NCBI RefSeq assembly: GCF_003400205.1
Contig: NZ_QUQV01000002.1
Span: 434,001 to 498,000, forward strand
Origin: Bacillus sp. HNG
GTDB lineage: Bacteria; Bacillota; Bacilli; Bacillales; Bacillaceae_L
Direction: 5' to 3'
DNA length: 64,000 nucleotides
The notes under the pieces were generated by a model. It was given only the letters and a program-made list of their open reading frames with translations, did no database searches and was not told the origin of the DNA. Below, one piece after another: positions 1 through 10,034 of the stretch. The translations under genes were made by a program, and so were the position numbers. Within the stretch, counting starts at the first letter, position 1; each line of letters begins with the position of its first letter.

Positions 1-544
1 ATTGGTCAATGTCCCCGGCATAAATTCCAGAAAGTAATGGTTCAATGAGGTTCTCAACGACCTCATCACCAAGTCTTCTTCTAAAAAATTGTCCAAGTGA
101 TTGATCGCCCTTTCCAGGTGTTCGTGGCAATACAAAATCCATTGCCGCTCTCAATTTTCCTATCGGAGTGAACAAACCTGTTGTTATGAACGGACCAATT
201 TGGGTTGGGATCCCCATAATCGATCCACCAGGCATTGGATGGAGCTTTCCATTTACAAGAACATATGATTTACCAGCAGTATTATTGACCAATTTATCCC
301 CTAGACCGACCTCATTGACAAGTCGTGAGGCACTTTTTTTCCTTGCTAAAAAGGAATCCGGACCTCTTTCAATCACAAAGCCATCACGTTCAACGGTCTG
401 CACTTTTCCACCTAATCGATGGCTTGCTTCCAAAAGTGTACAATTGATATCTAAGCCCTTCTCCTTTGTTTCTTTTTGGAGATAATAAGCTACTGTTAAA
501 CCAGTAATCCCACCACCTATTACGACTACTTTTTGATTACTCAC
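1..544 (-). CDS. hemY: Protoporphyrinogen/coproporphyrinogen oxidase HemY, N-terminal part
   Basis: This FAD-dependent oxidase acts late in heme synthesis; in Firmicutes it oxidises coproporphyrinogen III. About 181 residues are visible before the window edge cuts the gene. The start is a GTG at 542-544, preceded by an AGAAGG ribosome binding site. The N-terminus VVVIGGGITGL is the dinucleotide-binding GxGxxG loop, followed by the acidic-ending LLEAS strand and the motifs GGKVQT and ERGPDSFL typical of this family. It is the last gene of the hemE-hemH-hemY set, separated from hemH by a 248-bp gap that carries a dispersed repeat. The C-terminal part lies outside the window. Confidence 0.95.
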   Translation of the reverse strand, partial: MSNQKVVVIGGGITGLTVAYYLQKETKEKGLDINCTLLEASHRLGGKVQTVERDGFVIERGPDSFLARKKSASRLVNEVGLGDKLVNNTAGKSYVLVNGKLHPMPGGSIMGIPTQIGPFITTGLFTPIGKLRAAMDFVLPRTPGKGDQSLGQFFRRRLGDEVVENLIEPLLSGIYAGDIDQ

Positions 545-570
545 TTAACATCGCCTTCTTTCAATCGGAT

Positions 571-770
571 GTTCAAAAAGTTCGGTGAATATGACGCATC
601 GAATTTCTGCGTTGGCTTGCTTCTTCGGTCCTCACGTATTAACTGCATACGCTCCGGTCCTCAAAGCTACGCCGCCTTGAAATTTCGACGAACAGGACGT
701 GCTAGTGTCGACAATGCCACAGGATGTGGCGTTTTTGTCGACGCGGTCCTCTTCATCCTTCTTTTTGAAC
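571..770. repeat. MITE-like dispersed intergenic repeat with terminal inverted repeats
   Basis: A 200-bp block lies between hemH and hemY. It begins with GTTCAAAAAG and ends with the exact inverse CTTTTTGAAC. Inside is a hairpin core GCCAC-AGGAT-GTGGC at 716-730, flanked by GTCGAC copies. No coding frame in it looks real and I see no clear target-site duplication. The composition is more GC-rich than the surrounding intergenic DNA. From memory, related blocks are common between genes in Bacillaceae genomes; that is recollection, not a search. Confidence 0.7.
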
Positions 771-792
771 TTTATATAAACGTCTCTCTATA

Positions 793-1725
793 TTATTTGT
801 GTAGTTCTTTTAAAACGACAGTTGCCAAACAATCGATAAATTCGGGTTTCGCATTTGGCATTTCTGGGCGGTAATAGCTTACACCTAGCTCCTCTGTTAC
901 AACCTTACACTCGTAATCATTGTCATATAGAACTTCTAAGTGATCTGCAACGAAACCTACTGGGATGTAAACAAACGCTTTGTAGCCTTTTTCATTATAC
1001 AGGTCTCTCGTTAAATCTTGAACATCAGGACCTAACCATGGCTCAGGTGTATTTCCAGCACTTTGCCAGCCGATTTCAACATTTTTCACACCAGCTGCTT
1101 CTGCAATTAAATCAGCTGTTTCTTGTAATTGGCTTGGATATGGATCGCCTGCTGCTATGATCTTTTCAGGAAGGCTATGTGCTGAAACAATTAATACTGC
1201 ATGTTCACGTTCTTCTTCAGTCATTGAAGCAAAGGTTTGTTTCACCTGGTTTGCCCAGTACTCAATAAATTTAGGCTCTTTATACCAGCTTTCTACGGAT
1301 GTAATTGTCGGTCCGCCAAGATTTTCTGCCTCTTCTTTGGCACGGCCATTATAGGCTTTCACACTAAAGGTTGAAAAATGAGGTGCAAGGACAAGACTGA
1401 CTGCCTCCTCAATTCCATCTTCATGCATTTGTGCAACAGCATCCTCGATGAAAGGCTCGATATGTTTCAAGCCTTGGTACATTTTAAACTCAATGTCGTC
1501 TTGAATTTGATTTAAATGCTCTTCAAGTGCTTTAGCTTGTTCAGTTGTAATTTTTGCAAGTGGTGAAATTCCACCAATCGCTTCATAACGACTGCGCAAG
1601 TCTTCAAGCATTTCTGGTGATGGCTTGCGGCCATGACGAATATGCGTATAATACCGTTCAATATCTTCTTCTTTGTAGGGAGTGCCGTATGCCATTACGA
1701 GTAAACCCATTTTCTTTTTTGTCAT
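793..1725 (-). CDS. hemH: Ferrochelatase (coproporphyrin ferrochelatase) HemH
   Basis: HemH inserts Fe2+ into the porphyrin; in Gram-positive bacteria the product is coproheme. The protein is 310 residues, the usual size for the soluble, monomeric Bacillus enzyme. The chosen start is the ATG at 1723-1725, because GAGGTG lies six bases upstream; a longer frame would begin at the GTG that is part of that ribosome binding site. Family marks are LLVMAYGTP near the N-terminus, VSAHSLPE (the catalytic-histidine region) in the middle, and [14 protein letters not shown] and [18 protein letters not shown] in the C-terminal half, which include the second conserved His and Glu. It lies 24 bp downstream of hemE in the same operon. 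Confidence 0.96.
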   Translation of the reverse strand: MTKKKMGLLVMAYGTPYKEEDIERYYTHIRHGRKPSPEMLEDLRSRYEAIGGISPLAKITTEQAKALEEHLNQIQDDIEFKMYQGLKHIEPFIEDAVAQMHEDGIEEAVSLVLAPHFSTFSVKAYNGRAKEEAENLGGPTITSVESWYKEPKFIEYWANQVKQTFASMTEEEREHAVLIVSAHSLPEKIIAAGDPYPSQLQETADLIAEAAGVKNVEIGWQSAGNTPEPWLGPDVQDLTRDLYNEKGYKAFVYIPVGFVADHLEVLYDNDYECKVVTEELGVSYYRPEMPNAKPEFIDCLATVVLKELHK

Positions 1726-1749
1726 TAAATACACCTCAAAAAGACTAGA

Positions 1750-2787
1750 TTAATTTTGTTTTGAATATTCGTGGATGAATGTAGTTAGACGCTTTAGAGT
1801 CTCAGGTTTTACATCAGGGAATACACCATGTCCAAGATTGAAGATGTAACCCGGTTTCTGCATGCCTTGGTCTAAAATTTCTTTTGCTTTTTCTTCAATA
1901 ACTTCCCACGGAGCTAATAGAATAGCTGGATCAAGGTTTCCTTGAACTGGTTTTGTGACGCCAAGGTCCCTTGCTTTCATTATTGGGAGTCGCCAATCAA
2001 GTCCTACAACATCTAAAGGTAGGTCATTCCATTCTAATGCTAAATGGCTAGCACCTACTCCAAACATAATGAGTGGCACGTTTTCCTCACGAAGTGCCGA
2101 GAATATACGATGCATGACTGGTTTAATGAAGTGACGGTAGTCTGCAACATTTAATGCCCCTACCCAAGAGTCAAAAATTTGTACAGCTTTTACACCTGCA
2201 GCTATTTGTGACTTCACATATGTAATCGTCATTTCAGCTAATTTATCCATTAGCGCAAACCAAGCTTCTGGCTCTGCGTACATGAAAGCCTTCGTTTTAT
2301 TATAATTTTTTGAAGGTCCGCCTTCAATCATATAGCTTGCTAGCGTAAATGGTGCTCCAGCAAACCCAATCAATGGTACTGAAAGCTGTTCGGTTGTTAA
2401 AAGCTTAATTGTTTCAAGTACATATGGAACATCCTCTTCTGGATGAATTTCTCCAAGCTTTTCAACGTCCTTTACCGAACGAATTGGGTTACTGATAACT
2501 GGACCAACACCAGCTTTGATCTCAACATCTACTCCAAGTGCTGGAAGTGGAGACATGATGTCTTTGTAAAGAATTGCAGCATCTACATCATATTGTTCAA
2601 CTGGAAGTCTAGTGACATAAGCACATAATTCTGGTTGATGAGTAATTTCAAATAAGCCATATTTTTCTTTAATTTTTCTGTATTCAGGTTGGGAGCGTCC
2701 AGCCTGGCGCATATACCAGACAGGTACATGTTCAGTCTTTTCTCCTCTAGCCGCCCTTAATAATGTATCATTAAAACCCTTTTGCAT
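1750..2787 (-). CDS. hemE: Uroporphyrinogen III decarboxylase HemE
   Basis: HemE converts uroporphyrinogen III to coproporphyrinogen III by four decarboxylations in the cytoplasm. The 345-residue length is standard. The N-terminal signature [16 protein letters not shown] contains the conserved Arg pair that binds substrate carboxylates; [16 protein letters not shown] and the C-terminal [10 protein letters not shown] are also classical. It is the first heme gene on this strand and precedes hemH by 24 bp. The order pbpF-hemE-hemH-hemY matches B. subtilis. Confidence 0.97.
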   Translation of the reverse strand: MQKGFNDTLLRAARGEKTEHVPVWYMRQAGRSQPEYRKIKEKYGLFEITHQPELCAYVTRLPVEQYDVDAAILYKDIMSPLPALGVDVEIKAGVGPVISNPIRSVKDVEKLGEIHPEEDVPYVLETIKLLTTEQLSVPLIGFAGAPFTLASYMIEGGPSKNYNKTKAFMYAEPEAWFALMDKLAEMTITYVKSQIAAGVKAVQIFDSWVGALNVADYRHFIKPVMHRIFSALREENVPLIMFGVGASHLALEWNDLPLDVVGLDWRLPIMKARDLGVTKPVQGNLDPAILLAPWEVIEEKAKEILDQGMQKPGYIFNLGHGVFPDVKPETLKRLTTFIHEYSKQN

Positions 2788-2860
2788 ATGTATTTACCTA
2801 CCTTTCAACATCTTCATACAATAGTTACCATCATAGCATAAGTAAGTTTTACTTAATCAA

Positions 2861-3050
2861 ATGCGCCCTTGGCGTATTTGCGTCCAGATTTTCAGACCCA
2901 TACGAGGTGGGTCACAAAGACGTTGCCACAGGATGTGGCGTTCTTAGCCTTTGATCTTATACTCGAAAATTTTCCTTTGAAAACCTGTGGCATCCGCCGG
3001 AGGCTGAACTTTATTCTTAATAAAGTTCAAGATATGTTTCAATTATCCTC
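2861..3050. repeat. Dispersed intergenic repeat between pbpF and hemE
   Basis: The 371-bp gap 2788-3158 holds no credible gene. About 190 bp of it is more GC-rich than the flanks and reads as Bacillaceae repeat DNA. It carries the same GCCACAGGATGTGGCG hairpin core (2925-2940) as the element at 571-770, and a perfect 10-bp inverted repeat GAACTTTATT/AATAAAGTTC with a 3-nt loop at 3006-3028. The rest of the gap near hemE should contain the hem promoter, but I cannot place it with confidence. Confidence 0.55.
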
Positions 3051-3125
3051 ACTCTATCACTATAATTGTTTCTACTATCCTTGTATACAAAACCGCGTCA
3101 AATGTCAAAAATTTGACGAACATTA

Positions 3126-3151
3126 AGGGTGGTTAACGGAATTACCACCCT
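3126..3151 (-). terminator. Weak hairpin after pbpF
   Basis: An 8-bp inverted repeat AGGGTGGT/ACCACCCT lies just beyond the pbpF stop codon. There is no strong U-run after it on the minus strand, so it may be an inefficient terminator or an mRNA 3' stabiliser. Confidence 0.4.
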
Positions 3152-3158
3152 CTTAGTA

Positions 3159-5297
3159 TTATTTATTCGAAAAAAAGGTAGGCTTAACAGATTTCGAATG
3201 TGTACCTTCTTCCTTTGTTTGTGAATTATAGGGAACAATAAAATAGGATGGCATTGAAAAAATGTTTACATTTTCAATTTCATACCCCCCTATCCCTCTT
3301 ACAGAACCCACATATTTTACCGATTTCGAATTTTCCTCATAGATCCGATATTCAATCCGTTCGTCTTCTGAAGGAGTCCAATTTAATGAAACCGTAAATA
3401 GCCCTAGCGGCTTAAACGTTAAATTAGCTTTCACATCATCGATTTCGGAAAGTCTTATTGGTGGCTCTAGTTCTTCCACATCCTTCGGCGTCGAAAAAGC
3501 TGTGGCTTTTTTCAGCTCTGATTGATCAAGAATTTTCTTGAACAATTTCGTTGGTGAAGAACTTCCCCCTTTTAAATAGTGAGAAGCATCTGTTGAGTCA
3601 TAACCCATCCATATAGCCCCCACAACAGACGGAGTAAAGCCGACAAACCAAGCATCCTTTATCCCGTTTTCAACACTAGGTAAATTGGTTGTCCCCGTTT
3701 TACCAGCAAGTGCACCTGAATAGCTCCCGACTCTTGCTGTTCCGTTATCAACAACCCCTTCAAGCATTCTCGTCATATACCATGCCGTTTGTTTTGAAAA
3801 TGCTTCGGTCTCGTGCGTGGATGCCTCTCCGATTACTTTACCGTCTCGAGTTTCGATTTTACTTATAACATGTGGTTCGATGACTTTTCCGTCCCGGGCA
3901 AAAGCACGATATGCCTTTGCCATTGCAATTGGAGAAATTCCTTCTTTTAATCCACCTAATGCAATCGATAGACCTTGATCTGGAATGGTGATTCCTGTTT
4001 TTGTTAAATATTCTTTAGCCGTATCAATTCCAAGTCTGTCCAGCATCCAAACAGCAGGTGCATTTGCTGATTCAATCAATGCATCATACATGGAGATTTT
4101 CCCTTTATAAATACCAGATATATTACTTGGTTCATATTCACCATAGGATAGCTTTTTATCAACAAGCATCGAATATGGCTCAAACTCATCTTCTTCCAAT
4201 GCGGGTCCATATACTGCAAGTGGTTTAATTGTCGAGCCTGGCTGCCGTTTAATCAAGACGCGATTAATGCCCCTGCTAACATAGTGCCTTCCCCCGATAC
4301 TTGCTAAGACACCACCTGTATCATTATCAAGTAATACGAAAGCCCCTTCGACTTGATCGTCGACTCCCGGAAAATACTTTTTCTCTTTAAAAAGCTCGTA
4401 TGCTGTTTTTTGAACTTCTAAATGAAGGGGAACTGTGATGGTATAACCACCTCTGAGTAATTCTTCATTTGATAATTTATAGCGAGTCTTCGCCTCTTCA
4501 AACACCATGTCAATATAGGTTAATAACGCTGGATCTCTTTCTACCTCATGAATATCGAGAGAAAGTGTCTTTCCTTGGACCCTTACAGCCTCCTCGGGTT
4601 GCAAATAACCCTTTTTTTCCATTAAATTAATAACCAAATCCCGTCTTTGTTTGCTTTTTTTAGGATTAAGAATGGGAGAATAAGTTGATGGTGCCTTTGG
4701 AATTGCTGCGAGTAGCGCCCCTTCTTCAACGGTTAAATCACTTGCATTTTTATTAAAATAAAACCTTGATGCAGACTGAATGCCATATGCACCATGTCCA
4801 AAGTAAATTTGATTTAAATACATTTCAAGAAGTTCCTGCTTGCTGTATTCTTCTTCTAAATTAATGGCGATGATTAATTCCTTCGTTTTTCGAAGAAACG
4901 TTTTTTCGTTTGTAAGAAACACATTCTTTGCTAGCTGTTGGGTAATGGTACTGCCACCTTCTACCTTTCCTCCAGCCACAATATCTTTATAAATAGCCCT
5001 TCCAATCGCCTGAACGTCTATACCATGATGCTTATAGAAACGAGTGTCTTCCACCGCGATAAACGCCTGTTGTACATATTCCGGAATATCTTTTATTGGT
5101 ACAATGTCACGATTCTCATAATATAGTTTCGTAATGAATTGGCCATCTTCATCGACTAACTTTGTTGCCGAATTCATAACCAGCTTTTTGTCATCAATGA
5201 CATAGTCACCTGCATATATGATAAGCAAATACCCACACAATCCAAGGACAAATGAACCGACAATAACTAAAGATGAGAGAAATAATTTCTTTTTCAA
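3159..5297 (-). CDS. pbpF: Class A penicillin-binding protein PbpF (transglycosylase/transpeptidase)
   Basis: This bifunctional peptidoglycan synthase has 712 residues. A single N-terminal membrane anchor lies at about residues 7-29. A GT51 transglycosylase domain follows, with EDTRFYKHHG near residue 83, GGSTITQQLAKN and LEMYLNQIYFGHGAYG. The transpeptidase domain has the SxxK motif as GSTIKPL near residue 355, SxN as SAN near 410, and KTG as GKTGTTNLP near 530. The C-terminus carries a short fibronectin-III-like stretch. Its position upstream of hemE and divergent from hmoB is the B. subtilis pbpF arrangement. In B. subtilis PbpF is linked to vegetative and forespore wall synthesis. Confidence 0.88.
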   Translation of the reverse strand: MKKKLFLSSLVIVGSFVLGLCGYLLIIYAGDYVIDDKKLVMNSATKLVDEDGQFITKLYYENRDIVPIKDIPEYVQQAFIAVEDTRFYKHHGIDVQAIGRAIYKDIVAGGKVEGGSTITQQLAKNVFLTNEKTFLRKTKELIIAINLEEEYSKQELLEMYLNQIYFGHGAYGIQSASRFYFNKNASDLTVEEGALLAAIPKAPSTYSPILNPKKSKQRRDLVINLMEKKGYLQPEEAVRVQGKTLSLDIHEVERDPALLTYIDMVFEEAKTRYKLSNEELLRGGYTITVPLHLEVQKTAYELFKEKKYFPGVDDQVEGAFVLLDNDTGGVLASIGGRHYVSRGINRVLIKRQPGSTIKPLAVYGPALEEDEFEPYSMLVDKKLSYGEYEPSNISGIYKGKISMYDALIESANAPAVWMLDRLGIDTAKEYLTKTGITIPDQGLSIALGGLKEGISPIAMAKAYRAFARDGKVIEPHVISKIETRDGKVIGEASTHETEAFSKQTAWYMTRMLEGVVDNGTARVGSYSGALAGKTGTTNLPSVENGIKDAWFVGFTPSVVGAIWMGYDSTDASHYLKGGSSSPTKLFKKILDQSELKKATAFSTPKDVEELEPPIRLSEIDDVKANLTFKPLGLFTVSLNWTPSEDERIEYRIYEENSKSVKYVGSVRGIGGYEIENVNIFSMPSYFIVPYNSQTKEEGTHSKSVKPTFFSNK

Positions 5298-5414
5298 CTA
5301 AATCACTCCTTGGAATAATGATGATAACTGATTTTCTAAATTGGTTATGTTATCTTTTAGTATAACTGTAAAAGTTTCCTACTATGTATTACGTAAAAAT
5401 AAAGGAGTGGTTAC

Positions 5415-5921
5415 GTGAATTTTTATATAGCGTTTGGAACAGTTGATTTTTTAAATAAGCTCCATGTAAAAAATAAAAATGAAAACATGGCCTTGTTTTA
5501 TAACAACGAAACAGCCATCCTACTTCATGAAACGACTAGGAAATCGATTTTTGCAGCACCAAGAAAATATGAAGTCCTCTTTGGTGTTGGGTACATACAG
5601 GATGTAGGTTTCGCTGCATTTACATATGTACCTGTAACCGATGAAGGCAAGCCACTTTTTGAATACAATATCACCCAAAAGAATTCACTATTAAAAGACA
5701 CATTGGGATTGCTCGCTTTTCGCATACTTCGGCCAATAAAAAGTGATACCTATGTGATTGCAAGCTTTTGGTTGAAGGAATCTTATTATTTGGATTGGAC
5801 CCGCTCTCCAGCTTTCGAGGAGCTGGAACAAGTGATTGAAAAAACAAAAGCCGGGATAAGCAAAACCGTCTTTTCCGGACCGGCTTATACAAAAACGTTT
5901 CACTCCTTACAAGAAGATTAA
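5415..5921 (+). CDS. hmoB: Heme-degrading monooxygenase HmoB-like (YhgC)
   Basis: The 168-residue protein belongs to the antibiotic-biosynthesis-monooxygenase-fold family; B. subtilis HmoB (166 aa) degrades heme and releases iron. The start is GTG at 5415 with AAAGGAG upstream. The N-terminal half, with FAAPRKYEVLFGVG, is the extended extra domain of HmoB. The C-terminal half, with ILRPIKSDTYVIASFWLKESYYLDWTRS, resembles the ABM ferredoxin-like domain. It is transcribed away from pbpF and the hem genes, as in B. subtilis, so synthesis and turnover of heme are neighbours. Identification rests on synteny plus sequence resemblance. Confidence 0.82.
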   Translation: MNFYIAFGTVDFLNKLHVKNKNENMALFYNNETAILLHETTRKSIFAAPRKYEVLFGVGYIQDVGFAAFTYVPVTDEGKPLFEYNITQKNSLLKDTLGLLAFRILRPIKSDTYVIASFWLKESYYLDWTRSPAFEELEQVIEKTKAGISKTVFSGPAYTKTFHSLQED

Positions 5922-6036
5922 AAATTCATGCACACTTCTCACACCTAATCCCCAGCAACATATTCTGTATTACAAACATAGGTAAATGTGTAGTTACCTT
6001 TGCTTGAATTCGGAATAGTTGAATGGGGGTTTTACA

Positions 6037-7455
6037 ATGGTAGTGGAATTAACCGCCCTGCATTGGATATATGTTTCGTTTATCCTCTTAATCATCGGTT
6101 TTATGGTGATGAGGAGAGACACATCACTGATTTGTATCATCGGCATCTTTTTACTAGCCATTACTGCAACCGGATCGATAAGTGCTTCGATAAGTGGGGT
6201 ATTCAATAGCTTTATTTATGCAATTACCGAATTACTCTCAACCATTCTCGTCATAGCCATTATTGTTTCGATGAGTAAGGCGTTAACAGTTACGGGTATC
6301 AATGATATCATGATTGCTCCGTTTGCAAAACTGATTCGTTCCCCCGCACTTGCTTATTGGACGATCGGAATCGTAATGATGGTCATTTCATGGTTTTTCT
6401 GGCCTTCCCCAGCAGTTGCCTTAATCGGTGCAGTTCTTCTGCCTGTTGCCATGCGGGTTGGTCTACCTGCATTAGGAGTGGCGATGGCAATGAACTTATT
6501 TGGGCACGGTATTGCATTATCCAGTGATTTTATCATTCAGGCAGCTCCAAAGCTTACTGCAGATGCAGCAGGTCTCGAAGTACTGGAAGTTGTAAAGGCG
6601 AGTATTCCATTAGTATTTGTAATGGGGATTGTGACAACAGTCGCAGCCTATATATTCCTTCGTCGCGATATGCGAAAAGGTACCCTTTCAGTTAGTGGAG
6701 AATCAAATTATACAAACCCATTAACAAAAGACCTCTCAAAACAGGAAGAACAACAACTAAGAACATTGCTATCTCCAACATCAAAACGCTTCTTCGCAAT
6801 TTTAATCCCAATTCTATTTGCCTTAGATGTAGCTGCCATGTCTGCATTGAATCTTTCTGGTGGAGATGCAACAGCTCTTGTCGGAGGCACATCCATTTTT
6901 ATTCTTCTTCTCATATCACTTGTTGCCCATAAAAGTGCTGGGTTAGAAAAAACGACAACCTATTTAATTGAAGGCTTCCAATTTGGATTTAAAGTATTTG
7001 GTCCAGTCATTCCAATCGCTGCCTTTTTCTATCTTGGGGACTCGGGTTTTGTGAAGATTATTGGTGATTTCTTACCTGACCACTCACAGGGCATCGTGAA
7101 CGACCTAGGAGTCAGTCTTGCCTCTGTCGTACCATTAAATGCACCAACTGGAGCCATTACATTAACGATTGTAGGTGCTATTACCGGGTTAGATGGATCA
7201 GGTTTTTCTGGGATTTCGTTAGCTGGTTCGCTTGCTGCCTTATTCTCAACCGCAATTGGCGCAGGCGCAGCAACATTAACAGCACTGGGGCAAATTGCCG
7301 GCATATGGGTCGGAGGTGGAACTCTTGTACCATGGGCGCTAATCCCTGCAGCAGCAATATGTGGGGTTGACCCATTTGAGCTTGCCAGAAAGAACTTACT
7401 TCCAGTCACCATAGGGCTCGTTGTGACGACGATTGTCGCAATGTTTTTGATATAA
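6037..7455 (+). CDS. yhfA: YhfA-like polytopic membrane transporter
   Basis: The protein is a strongly hydrophobic integral membrane protein of 472 residues with roughly 11-12 predicted helices and no signal peptide. I prefer the ATG at 6037 because GGGGGT lies just upstream; a frame six codons longer lacks a ribosome binding site. Re-entrant-like segments such as WPSPAVALIGAVLLP and VVPLNAPTGAITLTIVG recall ion-transporter (IT) superfamily permeases of organic acids. Substrate is unknown. Identity as YhfA comes from its position beside hmoB-pbpF-hem; in B. subtilis the same gene, by memory, sits between yhaA and the yhg genes. Here it marks the left border of a roughly 49-kb block separating it from yhaA. 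Confidence 0.75.
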   Translation: MVVELTALHWIYVSFILLIIGFMVMRRDTSLICIIGIFLLAITATGSISASISGVFNSFIYAITELLSTILVIAIIVSMSKALTVTGINDIMIAPFAKLIRSPALAYWTIGIVMMVISWFFWPSPAVALIGAVLLPVAMRVGLPALGVAMAMNLFGHGIALSSDFIIQAAPKLTADAAGLEVLEVVKASIPLVFVMGIVTTVAAYIFLRRDMRKGTLSVSGESNYTNPLTKDLSKQEEQQLRTLLSPTSKRFFAILIPILFALDVAAMSALNLSGGDATALVGGTSIFILLLISLVAHKSAGLEKTTTYLIEGFQFGFKVFGPVIPIAAFFYLGDSGFVKIIGDFLPDHSQGIVNDLGVSLASVVPLNAPTGAITLTIVGAITGLDGSGFSGISLAGSLAALFSTAIGAGAATLTALGQIAGIWVGGGTLVPWALIPAAAICGVDPFELARKNLLPVTIGLVVTTIVAMFLI

Positions 7456-7463
7456 TCCATCCC

Positions 7464-7503
7464 TTAAAAGAAGCTCTTGTTTTAGGAGAGCTTCTTTTTC
7501 TAT
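7464..7503 (+). terminator. Intrinsic terminator of yhfA
   Basis: Stem AAGAAGCTCT/AGAGCTTCTT with a short loop, followed by TTTTTC. It lies 10 bp after the yhfA stop. Confidence 0.85.
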
Positions 7504-7532
7504 GTTAATTTATAGAGAGTTTTAATTTTTGG

Positions 7533-7572
7533 CGCCCGCGGAAAGCGAGTGCCAGAAGCGAAAATCACCAAC
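7533..7572. repeat. Fragment of a GC-rich Bacillaceae intergenic repeat
   Basis: About 40 bp reading GGCGCCCGCGGAAAGCGAG and then a GCCAGAAGCG segment stand out from the AT-rich gap before the kinase gene. The wording matches, from memory, a repeat common next to Bacillus genes. The remaining gap up to 7739 is very AT-rich and presumably holds the kinase promoter. Confidence 0.45.
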
Positions 7573-7739
7573 CAATGTACAACACTCCTAACTATAATAA
7601 GCAAATAGCAACAATTTTTAGAAACGAGCCATATTTTTTATTCACTTCAATTCATTAAATATTATGAATCTATGACATTTTTCGATATAATAATATATAT
7701 TCTACAATTCTTCCTATATTTTTATAATCGGAGAGAGAC

Positions 7740-9347
7740 ATGTTAAAACTATTTAACATCACCTTACAAACAAAAATTATTACATTAATTCTTACTTTAA
7801 TCGTTTTTGTCATTTCGGTACTCACAGGGATGTTTCTTTATTATGAAGCAAAAGACACGAATGAAGAAATGCAAAAGCTAGCTATACAGGCGTCACGCAC
7901 ACTGTCTTTAATACCAATTATGAAAGATGTTTCCCATGAAGACGTACAATCAGGGTCAATGCAAGCTATTACTCAACAAATAGGAAACCAGGCCGGAGCA
8001 AATTATGTCCTCATTGAATATAAGGATGGGCTAAATATTTCGTATCCTTCTTACGAAGTTGGTCACTCTGCCTTTGATCCAGAAAACTATAAAGCAATTG
8101 TTTTTGGTGGTTATTACACAATAGAAACAAAAAATGAGCTTGGTCACATTTTATGGGGAAAGGCACCTATTTTTGCCGAAAATAACGGACAACAAATCAT
8201 AGGTGTTGCAAGTGTTGGTTTTTTAAAAAACGAGATTCAACAAAGTATGAATCATAAATTACTTAAAACTCTTATTATAGCAATTATTGTCTTAATAGTT
8301 GGGATATTGGGCGGAGTTCTTTTAGCAAAAAGTATTCGAAATGACATCATGGGACTTGAACCACATGAAATCGCTTCCTTATTTAGAGAAAGGAATGCAA
8401 TCTTAAAATCTGTAAAAGAAGGAATTATCGCAATTGATAACAAGGGATTCATTACCTTACTGAATAATTCTGCAAAACAAATGCTTGGAATCTCAAATGA
8501 AAGCATTAACAAACCAATAGCAGAGATTCTACCAAATACAAGAATGCTTCGGGTATTGGATTCAAATATGGTCGAATCCGATGATGAAATGATTATTAAC
8601 AACCGTGTGTTAATCGTGAACCGTATGCCTATCATCGAAAACGGGAAAACGGTAGGAGTTGTTTCAAGCTTCAGGGATAAAACTGAAATTAAGAAAATGG
8701 TGGATACCTTAACGGAGATAAAAAATTATTCCGAAGATTTAAGGGCGCAAACTCATGAATTTACGAATAAATTATATGTTTTATCTGGATTACTCCAGCT
8801 CGAACAATACGAACAAGCTATCGCCATGATCCAACAAGAAACAAATCAACTTAATTTTCAAAACGACATTTTGTTTAATCAAATAAAAGACCCCAAACTC
8901 CAAGCTATTTTACTTGGAAAGATTGGAAAGGCTTCAGAAAAAAAGGTCAGTTTGGAAATTGATGAAAATAGCTATCTATCAGAATTACCGATCCATATTT
9001 CAATTACAGATTGCATCATCATTATTGGAAACCTAATTGACAACGCAATTGACGAGGTTATGCAAGATGAAGGGATTGTGACCTTTTTTGTAACCGATAT
9101 TGGAAACGACATCGTATTCGAGGTGAGTGATAATGGTAAAGGAATCCCAAACGATAAAATTTCTAATCTCTTTGAAAAAGGAATATCCTCCAAAGCTGAA
9201 AAAAACAGAGGCTATGGGCTTTGGAACGTAAAGACCGTTGTGGATAAGTTAAACGGATCAATTGAAGTAGCAAATGGAAAAAATGGTGGAGCGATTTTTT
9301 CGGTTTTTCTACCGATGAAAAATCAAATTGATAAGGAGGTAGACTGA
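7740..9347 (+). CDS. CitA/DcuS-family sensor histidine kinase
   Basis: This 535-residue membrane kinase probably senses an extracellular tri- or dicarboxylate. Two transmembrane helices (about 12-34 and 175-197) bracket a periplasmic-type sensor domain of about 140 residues; a cytoplasmic PAS domain (about 215-310) follows. The phosphoacceptor sits in RAQTHEFTNKL near His339, the CitA/DcuS signature. N-, G1- and G2-box equivalents are NLIDNAIDE, SDNGKGIP and RGYGLWNVK. Its stop overlaps the start of the regulator gene by one base. The neighbouring tctB-tctA genes suggest it controls tricarboxylate uptake, by analogy with B. subtilis CitS-CitT and citM. The exact ligand cannot be read from sequence. 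Confidence 0.88.
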   Translation: MLKLFNITLQTKIITLILTLIVFVISVLTGMFLYYEAKDTNEEMQKLAIQASRTLSLIPIMKDVSHEDVQSGSMQAITQQIGNQAGANYVLIEYKDGLNISYPSYEVGHSAFDPENYKAIVFGGYYTIETKNELGHILWGKAPIFAENNGQQIIGVASVGFLKNEIQQSMNHKLLKTLIIAIIVLIVGILGGVLLAKSIRNDIMGLEPHEIASLFRERNAILKSVKEGIIAIDNKGFITLLNNSAKQMLGISNESINKPIAEILPNTRMLRVLDSNMVESDDEMIINNRVLIVNRMPIIENGKTVGVVSSFRDKTEIKKMVDTLTEIKNYSEDLRAQTHEFTNKLYVLSGLLQLEQYEQAIAMIQQETNQLNFQNDILFNQIKDPKLQAILLGKIGKASEKKVSLEIDENSYLSELPIHISITDCIIIIGNLIDNAIDEVMQDEGIVTFFVTDIGNDIVFEVSDNGKGIPNDKISNLFEKGISSKAEKNRGYGLWNVKTVVDKLNGSIEVANGKNGGAIFSVFLPMKNQIDKEVD

Positions 9348-10030
9348 TGATAAATGTACTTATTGCTGAGGATGACTTTCGAGTAGCATCTATTCATGAA
9401 CAATTCCTTCAAAAAATTGAAAATGTAAACTTGATAGGGAAATCATCAAACGCAAAAGAAACCCTTGAAATGCTAAAAAAACATGACAATATCGATCTAC
9501 TCTTATTGGATGTTTATATGCCTGATAAAATGGGAACTGAACTTTTGCCAATCATTCGTAATTTGTATCCAGAAGTAGATATCATAATGATTACTGCTGC
9601 TACTGAAAAGAAACATTTGGAGGAATCGCTCAGAAGTGGTGTTTTTCATTACCTTATAAAACCGGTTACAGTCGAAAAGTTTACAGAAACAATAAAAAAG
9701 TATATTGAAAAGAAAGAATTGCTTCTAAGCATGAATGAAGTTGATCAGACTTTTGCAGACCATTATTTCGGGGGCAAGTTAATGCAATCTGTTGAAAAGA
9801 AAATTCACTACCCAAAAGGTATAGACCCCCTTTCCCTAGAAAAAGTGAGAGAAATTATCATCCAATTGGATTCGGGAATTACAGCTGAAGAAATGGGTGA
9901 ACGCATGGGAGCATCAAGGACAACAGCAAGACGCTATTTAGAATATCTAGCATCAACAAATGAGGTAACTGCAGAACTTGAATATGGGATTGTAGGTAGG
10001 CCAGAACGAAAATATTCAAAACTAAAATAG
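9347..10030 (+). CDS. CitT/DcuR-family response regulator
   Basis: The 227-residue protein has a receiver domain (acidic pair EDD near the N-terminus, phospho-acceptor Asp in LLLLDVYMPD, and the Lys of YLIKPV near residue 105). A C-terminal helix-turn-helix follows, with ITAEEMGERMGASRTTARRYLEYL, the form seen in CitT/MalR/DcuR-type regulators. It shares the A of the kinase's TGA stop, so the pair is translationally coupled. The likely target is the tctBA promoter about 200 bp downstream. It is separated from tctB by a good terminator. Confidence 0.88.
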   Translation: MINVLIAEDDFRVASIHEQFLQKIENVNLIGKSSNAKETLEMLKKHDNIDLLLLDVYMPDKMGTELLPIIRNLYPEVDIIMITAATEKKHLEESLRSGVFHYLIKPVTVEKFTETIKKYIEKKELLLSMNEVDQTFADHYFGGKLMQSVEKKIHYPKGIDPLSLEKVREIIIQLDSGITAEEMGERMGASRTTARRYLEYLASTNEVTAELEYGIVGRPERKYSKLK

Positions 10031-10034
10031 TCTT

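Noticed and set aside
533-874. Plus-strand ORF of 113 codons
   Set aside because: It crosses the MITE-like repeat and the 3' end of hemH; no ribosome binding site and no protein-like composition.
7029-7460. Minus-strand ORF of 143 codons
   Set aside because: Lies fully antisense to yhfA; a shadow of a membrane-protein gene.
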